From contig SFIL01000006.1 of NCBI GenBank assembly GCA_004556205.1, positions 1-60,458 on the forward strand: DNA of 60,458 nucleotides. The letters run 5' to 3'. Position 1 is the first letter of the stretch, and every line of letters starts with the position of its first letter. The position numbers and the translations under genes were made by a program. Positions 7,950 through 16,013 of the stretch are shown in pieces. This DNA is from Clostridiales bacterium (GTDB taxonomy: Bacteria; Bacillota; Clostridia; Oscillospirales; Oscillospiraceae). The notes under the pieces are model-generated. The model searched no databases, was not told the origin of the DNA, and saw nothing but the letters and a program-made list of their open reading frames with translations.

Positions 7950-7976
7950 ATAAAAAACAATGGAGGCATATCGGAT

Positions 7977-9542
7977 ATGAAGAAACCGATTGTTTTGGTA
8001 ATTATGGACGGCGTCGGCAAGGGTGACGGCGGCAGCGGCGACGCGGTCGCGGTGGCAAAGACGCCTACGCTCGACCGCCTGTTTGCAACCTGTCCTTACA
8101 CTTGGCTGAAAGCCCACGGCACGGCAGTCGGTCTGCCCTCGGACGATGACATGGGCAACTCCGAGGTCGGTCACAACGCGCTCGGTTGCGGTCAGGTCTA
8201 TTCGCAGGGCGCGAAGCTCGTCGGCGAATCCATTGAAAACGGCACGCTCTTCGCCTCGGCAACATGGAAGGACTTGGTCGCCAACTGCGTAGAAAACGGC
8301 AAGGCGTTCCACTTCCTCGGGCTGCTCTCCGACGGCAATGTCCACTCCAACATCAGCCACCTCATCGCCCTGCTGCGCCATGCGCACGCCGAGGGTGTCA
8401 AGAAGGTCTACTGCCACATCCTGCTCGACGGCCGCGATGTCCCCGCGACGAGCGCACTCGAGTATGTCGCGCAGCTGGAAGCTGTCCTCGCGGAGCTGCG
8501 CACGGACGGCTGCGACTACCGCATTGCCTCCGGCGGCGGCAGAATGCAGATCACGATGGATCGCTATGAGGCCAATTGGAAGATGGTCGAGTACGGCTGG
8601 AACACCCACGTTCGCGGCATCGGCAGGCAGTTCCCCTCGGCAAAGGAAGCCATCGAGACCTACCGCGCCGAGCTTGGCTGCATCGACCAGGACCTTCCTG
8701 CCTTCGTCATTGCGGAAAACGGCGAACCCGTCGCGAAGATTGCCAACGGAGACAGCGTAGTGCTTTACAACTTCCGCGGCGACCGCGCGCAGGAGATCTC
8801 CCTTGCCTTTGACCGCAAGGACTTTGACAAATTCGACCGCGGCGACTACACCGGCGTGAAGTTCGCCGGAATGCTCGAATACGACGGCGACCTCAAGATT
8901 CCCGAGCATTACCTCGTACAGCCGCCCGTCATTAAGAACACGCTCACGGAGCTGCTGTGCGACAACAATATCCGCGAGTACGCCGTCTCCGAAACGCAGA
9001 AGTACGGTCATGTCACCTATTTCTGGAACGGCAACCGCTCCGGCAAGGTCTGCGAGGCGCTGGAGACTTATGAGGAGATTCCCTCCGATGTCATCCCCTT
9101 CGAGCAGGCACCTGCCATGAAGTCCAAGGAGATCACCGATCGTCTGATCGCGGCGATGGAGTCGAAGCAGTATGAATTTCTGCGCTGCAACTTCCCGAAC
9201 GGCGACATGGTCGGTCACACCGGCGTGATGGAAGCCGTCATCACGGCAATGGAGTGCGTGGACGCAAGCGTCAAGCGCATTTTGGACGCCGCCGACCGCC
9301 TCGGCTATACCGTTCTCATCACCGCCGACCACGGCAACGCCGACCAAATGACCGAGACAAAGAAGGGTAAGACCTCCGTCCGCACCGCCCACAGTCTCAA
9401 CCCCGTTCCCTTTATCATTTACGACCCCGACAATAAGCACACCATCAAGGAAGGTCACTACGGGCTTGCCAACGTCGCGCCGACCGTGGCGACGCTGTTG
9501 GGTCTGACCGCACCCGCCTGCTGGGAAGCCAGCATGATTTAA
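7977..9542 (+). CDS. gpmI: 2,3-bisphosphoglycerate-independent phosphoglycerate mutase
   Basis: The enzyme interconverts 3- and 2-phosphoglycerate in glycolysis using two Mn ions and a serine nucleophile. The 521-residue protein begins MKKPIVLVIMDGVG. The catalytic Ser is in DMGNSEVGHNALG near residue 62, and metal ligands are visible in GDMVGHTG and TADHGNAD. ATG 7977 is set by TGGAGG at 7961-7966. The reading frame stays open upstream through the repeat element, but that extension has no ribosome site and is not part of the family. The leader contains a full 160-bp palindromic element, which may affect expression. Confidence 0.97.
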   Translation: MKKPIVLVIMDGVGKGDGGSGDAVAVAKTPTLDRLFATCPYTWLKAHGTAVGLPSDDDMGNSEVGHNALGCGQVYSQGAKLVGESIENGTLFASATWKDLVANCVENGKAFHFLGLLSDGNVHSNISHLIALLRHAHAEGVKKVYCHILLDGRDVPATSALEYVAQLEAVLAELRTDGCDYRIASGGGRMQITMDRYEANWKMVEYGWNTHVRGIGRQFPSAKEAIETYRAELGCIDQDLPAFVIAENGEPVAKIANGDSVVLYNFRGDRAQEISLAFDRKDFDKFDRGDYTGVKFAGMLEYDGDLKIPEHYLVQPPVIKNTLTELLCDNNIREYAVSETQKYGHVTYFWNGNRSGKVCEALETYEEIPSDVIPFEQAPAMKSKEITDRLIAAMESKQYEFLRCNFPNGDMVGHTGVMEAVITAMECVDASVKRILDAADRLGYTVLITADHGNADQMTETKKGKTSVRTAHSLNPVPFIIYDPDNKHTIKEGHYGLANVAPTVATLLGLTAPACWEASMI

Positions 9543-9554
9543 GGAGGCTGTTTT

Positions 9555-9908
9555 ATGATCCGTCGTGAAAATGAACTTGGCAGCATTGCCGTCAGCAACT
9601 CCGTTTATACCAAGATCGCAGGCAACGCCGCAACCAATTGCTTCGGCGTCAAGGGTATGGCGATCCGCTCCGTATCGGACGGACTGGTTCATCTTCTGCG
9701 CCGCGAGTCCATGGCAAAGGGCGTCCTTGTCACTCCGAACGAAGACGGGACGATCTCCATCGACCTGCACATCATGATCGACCAAGGCGTGAATATCCCC
9801 GCGCTCGGGCAGTCCATCGTCTCCGAGGTGCGCTATATGGTTTCCAAGCAGACCGATACCGAAGTAAAGGACGTCAATGTCATCATTGACTCCATGATGC
9901 TGGACTGA
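9555..9908 (+). CDS. Asp23/Gls24 family protein (YloU-like)
   Basis: The 117-residue protein matches the Asp23/DUF322 family (GSIAVSNSVYTKIAGNAA near residue 9; GVNIPALGQSIVSEVRYMV near residue 77). Members are small cytoplasmic or membrane-associated proteins linked to envelope homeostasis. AAGGAGG precedes the ATG. It lies 12 bases after gpmI and 7 bases before the fakA-like gene, as in the yloU-yloV pair of other Firmicutes, so it is likely cotranscribed. Confidence 0.9.
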   Translation: MIRRENELGSIAVSNSVYTKIAGNAATNCFGVKGMAIRSVSDGLVHLLRRESMAKGVLVTPNEDGTISIDLHIMIDQGVNIPALGQSIVSEVRYMVSKQTDTEVKDVNVIIDSMMLD

Positions 9909-9915
9909 GAGGCGG

Positions 9916-11598
9916 GTGAACACATTGAATCATACCATCAACGGCAGTGCGCTGCAAAAAATGCTGATCGGCGCATCTGCCGCGATCGAGCTGCACAAAC
10001 AGCAGATCAACGAACTGAATGTCTTTCCCGTACCTGACGGCGACACGGGTACCAATATGGGCATGACCCTCTCTTCGGCTGCTACCGAGCTGCGCAAGCT
10101 GAGCAATCCTACACTGACAAAGGTCGCCGACACCGCCGCCTCCGCTATGCTACGCGGCGCGAGAGGCAACTCGGGCGTCATTCTGTCCCTTCTGTTTCGC
10201 GGCATTTCCAAGAGCCTCAAGGGTATGGAGGAATGCGACGGCGCACAGCTCGCCGCCGCATTGACTGCAGGCGTAGAAGCAGCTTACAAGGCAGTTATGA
10301 AGCCCGCCGAGGGCACGATCTTGACCGTCGCCCGCGTCTCCGCCGCCGATGCCCTCGCTCTCTCGGAGAGCGAGACCGGCTTTGAGGTGGTTTTGGAGGC
10401 GGCAGCGCAAAGCGCTTCAGCAGCGCTTGCGGAAACCGTGCACCAGAACCCCGTGCTGGAAAAGGCGGGCGTCGTCGATGCCGGCGGCAAGGGTTGGGTC
10501 TATGTGCTCGAGACGATGCTTGCCGTCCTGCGCGGTGCGGAAATCGCAGAACCTGCGCAGGGTGCACCCGTCAAGGAGCAGGCGGATTTTACAGACTTCG
10601 ACACTGAGGAGATTACCTTCGCCTTTGACACGGTTTTTATCGTCCGCAAGGCGTCAGAGGACGTATGCTTAGACCCGTTGCGCGCCTATCTTGACACGAT
10701 CGGTGACAGCATCGTTATCGGCGAGGACGATGAGGCGTTTAAGGTCCACGTCCATACGAACATTCCCGGCGACGCGCTCACCGAAGCGCAGAAATACGGC
10801 ACGTTGGAGCTTGCCAAGATTGAAAATATGCAGATGCAGCACGACGATCTTGCCGCAGGCAGAGCCGCCCGCAGCACGGACGATCTCGAACAAATCGAGC
10901 AGGAGCTGGAGCAGCAGAAGGAAGTCATCGCCGCGCCGGAAAAGCAGTACGGCATGGTTGCCGTCTGCGCGGGCAAGGGACTGGCAAACGTGTTTCGCGA
11001 GCTGGGCGCGGACAACATCATCGAGGGCGGTCAGACCATGAACCCCTCGACGCAGGATATTTTGGAGAAGATCAACGCCACGCCTGCCGAGGTCGTGTAC
11101 GTCTTCCCGAACAACAAAAACATCATCATGGCTGCCGAGCAGACCATTCCGCTGACGGAGAAAAAGGTCATTGTCATTCCGTCGAAGACCGTTCCGCAGG
11201 GCATCTCCGCCATGCTGCTGTTTGACCCCGATGCGGACGAGCAGGCAAATACCGAGGCAATGACCGATGCGTTGTCGAGCGTTACGACCATGCAGATCAC
11301 CTATGCCGCGCGCGATTCCGACTTTGACGGACATGACATTCACGCGGGCGAATATCTGGCGCTCTACGGCAGCGCCCTCTTTGGGAACGATTCCGATTTG
11401 GACAAGCTCCTGCGCGGACTCGCCGAAAAGGTTCACGATGAGGGCAGTGAGTTTGTTACCATTTACTACGGCGCGGATATTGCCGCAGAGCAGGCGCAGA
11501 CCGCAGCCGCAATCTTTGCGGAGGTCTGTCCCGAGGTCGAGGTTAACGTTATCGACGGCGGTCAGCCTGTCTATTACTACCTCATTTCCGCAGAATAA
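9916..11598 (+). CDS. DAK2-domain fatty acid kinase FakA-like (YloV)
   Basis: FakA phosphorylates fatty acids held by FakB (DegV) proteins to supply phospholipid synthesis. The 560-residue protein has an N-terminal Dak2 domain with the ATP/Mg signature ELNVFPVPDGDTGTN near residue 35 and RGARGNSGVIL near residue 76. It ends in the conserved C-terminal region with HVHTNIPG and GGQTMNPST. The start is uncertain between GTG 9916 and TTG 9925; both sit near GGCGGGTG. No fakB gene is in the window. The substrate assignment comes from the family, not from direct evidence. Confidence 0.9.
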   Translation: MNTLNHTINGSALQKMLIGASAAIELHKQQINELNVFPVPDGDTGTNMGMTLSSAATELRKLSNPTLTKVADTAASAMLRGARGNSGVILSLLFRGISKSLKGMEECDGAQLAAALTAGVEAAYKAVMKPAEGTILTVARVSAADALALSESETGFEVVLEAAAQSASAALAETVHQNPVLEKAGVVDAGGKGWVYVLETMLAVLRGAEIAEPAQGAPVKEQADFTDFDTEEITFAFDTVFIVRKASEDVCLDPLRAYLDTIGDSIVIGEDDEAFKVHVHTNIPGDALTEAQKYGTLELAKIENMQMQHDDLAAGRAARSTDDLEQIEQELEQQKEVIAAPEKQYGMVAVCAGKGLANVFRELGADNIIEGGQTMNPSTQDILEKINATPAEVVYVFPNNKNIIMAAEQTIPLTEKKVIVIPSKTVPQGISAMLLFDPDADEQANTEAMTDALSSVTTMQITYAARDSDFDGHDIHAGEYLALYGSALFGNDSDLDKLLRGLAEKVHDEGSEFVTIYYGADIAAEQAQTAAAIFAEVCPEVEVNVIDGGQPVYYYLISAE

Positions 11599-11610
11599 CC
11601 GCAGATACAA

Positions 11611-11630
11611 GGGCGGCTGTCTTGCCGCCC
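11611..11630 (+). terminator. Hairpin after the fakA-like gene
   Basis: GGGCGGC (11611-11617) and GCCGCCC (11624-11630) form a stem with a 6-base loop, but no T-run follows. It may be a weak terminator or a mRNA 3'-end stabiliser between two operons. Confidence 0.5.
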
Positions 11631-11660
11631 GCAAATCAAAAACACAAAGGAGTGACCGCT

Positions 11661-12797
11661 ATGCGCCCTGTGATCGTAACCGATGTTCGTTACCGCACGG
11701 CGTTAGCGGTCATTCGTCCGTTAGCGCGGGCTGGATATCCCATCTGCGCGGTACAGACCGTCGCCGAGAGTCCCCGCGCTCCCGCCGCCTTCTCCTCGCG
11801 CTATGTGCGCAAGGCGGTATTGCTCGACGGCTCCGTCCGAGATGCGGACTATGCAGACCGCCTTTTCACGCTCTGCCGGCGCGTGGCAGACGAGGGAGAG
11901 CGCCCCGTTTTGTTCCCGATCGGAGCGGATACGCTGGCGATGCTGTCGAAAAATGCCGAGCGTTTCCGCGCAGTCTGCGATTTTCTCGTCGCCCCGCCCG
12001 AGACGCTGGACGCCGCAAACGACAAGCGCATTGTCGCTGAGACTGCAGCGTCGCTCGGCATCTCCGTGCCGCGCGAATACGCCGACGCGGACACTCTCCC
12101 TCCCCTGCCCGTCATTCTCAAGCCCCGCTGTGGAGAAAAGCTCGGACTGCACGCTGAGCAGCGCTATCAGGCGGCGTACACCGAGGAGGAATACCGCGCC
12201 GCCCTGCAAAAAATGCGCACCTATGACCCACAGCCCATCGTGCAGGAGCTTTTAGCGGGCGACGGCGCGGGCGTCTGTGTTGTGATGGATGCGCACCACG
12301 CACCGATTTCCGTCATCTGTCACCGCCGCGTCCGCGAATACCCGATCACGGGCGGACCGTCCGCCTGCTGTGTCAGCTTTTATGACGAAGCGCTCGTTGC
12401 TTCTGCTGTGCGGCTGCTGCAGGCGCTGAATTTTGTCGGGATCGCAATGGTAGAATTCAAGGACGGACGCGTTCTCGAGATCAACCCGCGCATTTGGGGC
12501 AGCTTCCCGCTGACGGACGCCTGCGGAAGCCGCTTTGCGGAAAACTACGTCCGCGCCGCGTGCGGCGAGGCGTTTGCCGCGCCGGACTGCGCTTACCGTC
12601 GCGGCAAAAAAATGCGTTTCGTGCTCAACGACACGCTTGCGACGCTTTCTTATCTGCGGCACGGCAAAATGAAAACCGCCCTCGGCGGCTTTCTTGACAT
12701 TTTCCGCGCCAAGGAGGCGCTGTTTTGTTTTGCGGATCAGAAGCCCTTTTGGCGTTATCTGTATCTGACCCTGCGCGGGAAGGGAGGCGCCGCATGA
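11661..12797 (+). CDS. ATP-grasp domain carboligase-like protein
   Basis: This 378-residue protein has a pre-ATP-grasp domain (IVTDVRYRTALAVIRPLARAG), a central ATP-grasp fold (VILKPRCGEKLG near residue 150) and the metal-binding ligase signature MVEFKDGRVLEINPRIWGS near residue 265. ATP-grasp enzymes join a carboxylate to an amine or thiol through an acyl phosphate; the substrates here are unknown. AAAGGAG lies 8 bases before ATG 11661. Its stop overlaps the PHP gene start in an ATGA, and that gene in turn overlaps the deacetylase gene, so all three are translationally coupled. A cell-surface or peptide-modifying role is only an inference from these neighbours. Confidence 0.85.
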   Translation: MRPVIVTDVRYRTALAVIRPLARAGYPICAVQTVAESPRAPAAFSSRYVRKAVLLDGSVRDADYADRLFTLCRRVADEGERPVLFPIGADTLAMLSKNAERFRAVCDFLVAPPETLDAANDKRIVAETAASLGISVPREYADADTLPPLPVILKPRCGEKLGLHAEQRYQAAYTEEEYRAALQKMRTYDPQPIVQELLAGDGAGVCVVMDAHHAPISVICHRRVREYPITGGPSACCVSFYDEALVASAVRLLQALNFVGIAMVEFKDGRVLEINPRIWGSFPLTDACGSRFAENYVRAACGEAFAAPDCAYRRGKKMRFVLNDTLATLSYLRHGKMKTALGGFLDIFRAKEALFCFADQKPFWRYLYLTLRGKGGAA

Positions 12798-13558
12798 AAT
12801 ACCGTTTGGATTTACATTTGCATACGGAAAATTCACCCGACAGCCGTTTGACGCTTACGCAGGCGGTCGCGGCAGCGAAGCGGCGCGGCATTGACGCGCT
12901 TGCCGTGTCCGACCACAACCGCTGTCCCGACGCGGCGGTCTTTGCGCGCCCCTTGCGGGACGGCGTTTTGCTGATCCCGTCTGTGGAATACTCCACGGAG
13001 CTCGGACATCTGCTCGGCATATTTTTGCAAGAGCCGTGCCACGTTGCGGGCGAGGAAAGCGGACGCGTGCGTTTTCGGGATGCCGCCGAGTCTATCCATG
13101 CCGCAGGAGGTCTGTGCATCTTGGCACATCCCTTCGAATTAACCCGTTACAAGGAAACAGAAATTGCCGCGCAAATCCACGCAAACGCACAGTATTTAGA
13201 CGGCATTGAGGTTTTCAACCGCCGCGCAACCAAAAAGCGCAAAAACGCCAATGCGCTTGCCGCCGCCGCGTGCGAAGGCACAGCCTTTTTGCGCACGGCG
13301 GGAAGCGACGCGCACACAAAGCGTGAGGTCGGCGGCGCAAGCATTACCGTCGAAGCGGACGCGTTGACGCTTTCCGCTCTGCGCGAGGCGCTGTTCTCTC
13401 CGCTCGAATTTTCCTGCGGCAAATGCAGACAGCTTGCCATTGCACACAGTCAGTTTATTCGCCTGCGCAAAACACATGCCTGCCCAAAGGCGTACTGCCG
13501 TTGGCTGCTTTTTGCCGCCGTCTGCCTGCTTCGCAGTGTGAAAGGAGTTTTCCAATGA
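12794..13558 (+). CDS. PHP-domain phosphoesterase
   Basis: The 254-residue protein begins with the PHP metal motif LDLHLHTENSPDS, then has SDHN near residue 37, GLCILAHPFE near residue 107 and SDAHTKREVGG near residue 175. These are the four ligand motifs of PHP phosphoesterases such as YciV/RnaseAM-type enzymes. The substrate is not known. GGGAGG precedes the ATG, which overlaps the stop of the ATP-grasp gene. The last 40 residues (hydrophobic, Cys-rich: CRWLLFAAVCLLRS) are unusual for the family and could anchor the protein in the membrane. Confidence 0.85.
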   Translation: MKYRLDLHLHTENSPDSRLTLTQAVAAAKRRGIDALAVSDHNRCPDAAVFARPLRDGVLLIPSVEYSTELGHLLGIFLQEPCHVAGEESGRVRFRDAAESIHAAGGLCILAHPFELTRYKETEIAAQIHANAQYLDGIEVFNRRATKKRKNANALAAAACEGTAFLRTAGSDAHTKREVGGASITVEADALTLSALREALFSPLEFSCGKCRQLAIAHSQFIRLRKTHACPKAYCRWLLFAAVCLLRSVKGVFQ

Positions 13559-14847
13559 GTACCTTTGTCCGCATCGGTAAAAAAGTAAAGAAATTTGCAA
13601 AAGCCGTTCTGCTGCCCGCGCCGAAATGCAGCGTGACCTATTGCCGCCGCATTGAGCGCGTCAAGACAAGCGCGCGTGTATGCGCCATGACCTTTGACGA
13701 CGGGCCGATGAACCTGCCCGCCGTGCCCGACGGCTTTGAGGGGAAGGCGCTGACCGATGTGCTGCTGGATACGCTCGCGGAGTTCGGCGCAAAGGGCACG
13801 TTTGACGTCATCGGCTGCACCGCCGAAAACTATCCCGACTCCTGCGGTCATGCGGGAACGCCCTCGTGGGGCGGCGTCGCCTACGATCACTACCCCTCCT
13901 TCGGCACGGACATGAAGGGCGGCGCGGTCAACTGTCCGCAGCTTATTGAGCGTATCATCCGCGAGGGGCATCAGATCACCAACCACGGCTACCGTCACAT
14001 TCTGTTCGGCAAAAAGCCCTATGTCTACGGCAACCGCCGCACCCTCGGCTCGCTGGACGCGGTCGTGGACGATCTGACACAGCTCGACCGTCTCCTGCGC
14101 GCACAGTACGGCTATCAGATGACGATGAGCCGCCCGCCGCACTATGTCGATCGCATCGACAAGCGTTTCACCTCCTATGACGCTTACGAGCAGATGAATT
14201 ATCTCTACCTCGCCGCCTCATTCGACGGTGCCGGTTGGCTGCCGTCAAAGCACGAAGACCCCGTACAGGCAGAGATCGACGAGATGGTGCTGCCACTGCA
14301 AAGGAAATTAGAGGAGGATCCCGACTTTTTCTGTGGGCAGATCATTTTTCAAAAGGACGGCTATAATATGGCGCTCCGTACGCCCGTGGCGACGGGTCTG
14401 CGCAGGCAGTTGGAGCTTTTGGACAGGGCGGGCTACCGCATTGTAACGGTGCAGGAGCTGTTAAAGTACTCGCCCTTTACCGACGTCGGCGAGGACGACC
14501 CTGATTTTGCGACGTTCTGCCGCCTGATTGAAACGCACGCGATTGCGTATTCCGACAACACCCTGCAGCCGGACAAGCCCATGACCTGCGGTGAGCTTGC
14601 AATGCTCCTCGCACCGCGTGAGGAAGCGGTCAAGCGCCGCATTGCGGCGCTGCGGGCGGGCGACAAGGCGTTTTCTTCGCGTTACAGCGGTGCGATGGAC
14701 TGGTGCAAGCAGGAGCATCTCCTTCCGCAAAACGCACGGGCAGACGCCGCCTTAAACGCTGAGCTGCTGAAAAACGCCTCCGCGCTCTTTGCGGAAACAC
14801 CCACAAGCTTCACCCGCCGCGCCGTCTTGTGCGCCTATCGCGGTTAA
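13555..14847 (+). CDS. Polysaccharide deacetylase-like protein with degenerate SLH motif
   Basis: The 430-residue protein has a NodB/CE4-like N-terminal half with the metal motif MTFDDGP near residue 44 and ITNHGYRH near residue 145, which resembles the HxxxH ligand motif. CE4 enzymes remove acetyl groups from peptidoglycan or other glycans. There is no clear signal peptide, which is odd for a cell-wall enzyme. Near residue 335 is YSDNTLQPDKPMTCGELAML, which looks like a decayed S-layer-homology repeat. ATG 13555 overlaps the PHP stop as ATGA, with AAAGGAG upstream. It is the last gene of the coupled operon and is followed by a very strong terminator. Confidence 0.8.
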   Translation: MSTFVRIGKKVKKFAKAVLLPAPKCSVTYCRRIERVKTSARVCAMTFDDGPMNLPAVPDGFEGKALTDVLLDTLAEFGAKGTFDVIGCTAENYPDSCGHAGTPSWGGVAYDHYPSFGTDMKGGAVNCPQLIERIIREGHQITNHGYRHILFGKKPYVYGNRRTLGSLDAVVDDLTQLDRLLRAQYGYQMTMSRPPHYVDRIDKRFTSYDAYEQMNYLYLAASFDGAGWLPSKHEDPVQAEIDEMVLPLQRKLEEDPDFFCGQIIFQKDGYNMALRTPVATGLRRQLELLDRAGYRIVTVQELLKYSPFTDVGEDDPDFATFCRLIETHAIAYSDNTLQPDKPMTCGELAMLLAPREEAVKRRIAALRAGDKAFSSRYSGAMDWCKQEHLLPQNARADAALNAELLKNASALFAETPTSFTRRAVLCAYRG

Positions 14848-14852
14848 ACTAT

Positions 14853-14900
14853 AAAATCTCCCCGCTGCACAAAACACTGTGCAGCGGGGAGATTTTATTT
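14853..14900. terminator. Strong bidirectional terminator
   Basis: An 18-bp perfect stem (14853-14870 with 14879-14896) with an 8-base loop has A/T-rich flanks on both sides. It ends the ATP-grasp/PHP/deacetylase operon on the plus strand and can also serve the minus-strand acyl carrier protein gene. Confidence 0.92.
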
Positions 14901-14904
14901 CTAA

Positions 14905-14955
14905 GGAAGCTTTGAATGAATCCACTGCGCGCCGCAGATTTGTTCAGAAATTCCC
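14905..14955 (+). repeat. Short copy of the 160-bp element
   Basis: GGAAGCTTTGAATGAATCC is joined through CACTGCGCGCCGCA-like sequence to GATTTGTTCAGAAATTCC. These are the two ends of the long element with nearly all of the interior deleted. It overlaps nothing and ends 4 bases before the acyl carrier protein stop codon. Confidence 0.75.
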
Positions 14956-14958
14956 GAA

Positions 14959-15186
14959 TCAGATTTGGCTTTCTACAAATGCCGTCACCTGTCCGACAGT
15001 TTCCAGCTCGCTCAAGTCGTCATCTGTCCATTCGATTCCGTATTCCTGCTCCAGCATCAGCATCAGATCAGCCAAATCGGACGCCTCCGCTTCTAAATCC
15101 TGCAAAATCACGGTTTCTGCCGTAATACGCTTTTCGTCGCAGCCGAGCTGCTCTGCCAAAAAGCTGCGGATCGTCTCAAAAATCAC
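14959..15186 (-). CDS. Acyl carrier protein-like, active-site serine displaced
   Basis: The 75-residue protein matches acyl carrier proteins from end to end (MIFETIRSFLAEQLGCDEKRIT..., then a DL-x-A motif and LEQEYGIEWTDDDLSELETVGQV). The usual DSL motif that carries phosphopantetheine reads EASD here. By gapless alignment the normal Ser position is Ala (15082-15084) and a Ser stands one residue later. GTG 15186 is chosen as the start because GGAGG lies 7 bases upstream and MIFETIR matches the family start. It stands apart from any fatty-acid or polyketide genes. It may be a specialised or non-acylated carrier. Confidence 0.8.
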   Translation of the reverse strand: MIFETIRSFLAEQLGCDEKRITAETVILQDLEAEASDLADLMLMLEQEYGIEWTDDDLSELETVGQVTAFVESQI

Positions 15187-15300
15187 GGATACACCTCCCA
15201 TCGTTTTGATGACCCTATCAGTATAGCGTCAGGTCGTGGGAAATGCAATAGGAATTCTTATTTTTTCCGCATACCGAGCCGCGCGAGCAATATGAATGAA

Positions 15301-15741
15301 TCAGCCCGCCAAAATCTCCGCCTTCAGCACACCGTCTATCCGCGAGAGCGTGCGCAAAAGCTCCTCCGCACCGCGCTCCATCCCCGTTGTCTCAGCGGAG
15401 ATCGTTACCGAGGCGCTGCCGCCTGTCGGAATCGTCTGATTGATGGTCAGTATATTTGCGCCGAATTGGGCAAAAATGGAGAGTATGGAGGACAGCAGGC
15501 CCGTCACATCGCGCAGGAGAAAGTGGAAGGTCAGAATGCGCCCTGCCATCAGATTCTGAAACGGCGCAATCGCGTCGCGGTATTTATAAAACGCACTGCG
15601 GCTGATACCCGTGGCGTGCGTCGCCTCATTGACCGTGCTGACCTCGCCGGTTTCGAGCAGCCATTTTGCCTCCGCAACCTTCAAAAAGACCTCGGGCAGT
15701 GCCTTCGCCTCGACAATATAATACTTCGGAATCTGTTTCAA
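15301..15741 (-). CDS. ACT-domain protein, UPF0735/PheB family
   Basis: The 146-residue protein starts KYYIVEAKALPEVFLKVAEAK. It has a helix-turn-helix-like stretch near residues 35-58 (VNEATHATGISRSAFYKYRD) and an ACT domain from about residue 70 (LLRDVTGLLSSILSIFAQFGANILTI). Members are thought to sense amino acids, and some are annotated as chorismate-mutase-related, but the function is not settled. TTG 15741 is the start, with AGGAGGG upstream. It is separate from amino acid biosynthesis genes here. Confidence 0.88.
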   Translation of the reverse strand: MKQIPKYYIVEAKALPEVFLKVAEAKWLLETGEVSTVNEATHATGISRSAFYKYRDAIAPFQNLMAGRILTFHFLLRDVTGLLSSILSIFAQFGANILTINQTIPTGGSASVTISAETTGMERGAEELLRTLSRIDGVLKAEILAG

Positions 15742-15821
15742 GCCGTTCCCTCCTGTGCGTGGAAAACACGCAAATGTTTTTATATGGGATACATTCTATC
15801 ATATCACCGCGGGAAAAGCAA

Positions 15822-15981
15822 GGGAACCTCTGAATAAATCCGCAAGTGCGGTCGGCGAGAGATCTTGCCCCAAATTGAGGTTTGAAAACCACAGGAATAC
15901 TTTGTGTATTTCAAGGTTTTCAAACTGAAAAGTTGGGACAAAAGATCCGCTGAGCGCCGCCACTGATTGGTTCAGAGGTTC
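15822..15981 (+). repeat. Full-length 160-bp palindromic element
   Basis: The ends GGAACCTCTGAATAAATC and GATTGGTTCAGAGGTTC are complementary, including a shared change from GGAAGC to GGAACC at the left end and its complement at the right. The paired change suggests that the stem is maintained or copied. The inner arms GGTTTGAAAACC and GGTTTTCAAAC flank the conserved core. It lies between the divergently placed ACT gene and the YtvI-like gene. Confidence 0.88.
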
Positions 15982-16013
15982 TAAAGATGTTCTGCGGAGA
16001 AAGGAGCTTTCGA

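Noticed and set aside
7815..7976. N-terminal extension of gpmI through the repeat
   Set aside because: The frame is open, but the segment lies inside the mobile-like repeat, has no ribosome site, and the family starts at MKKPIVLVIMDG.
7935..9923. A 662-codon open frame antisense to gpmI
   Set aside because: It mirrors gpmI codon bias (GC-rich third positions), has no ribosome site or family motifs, and would cover a clear core gene.
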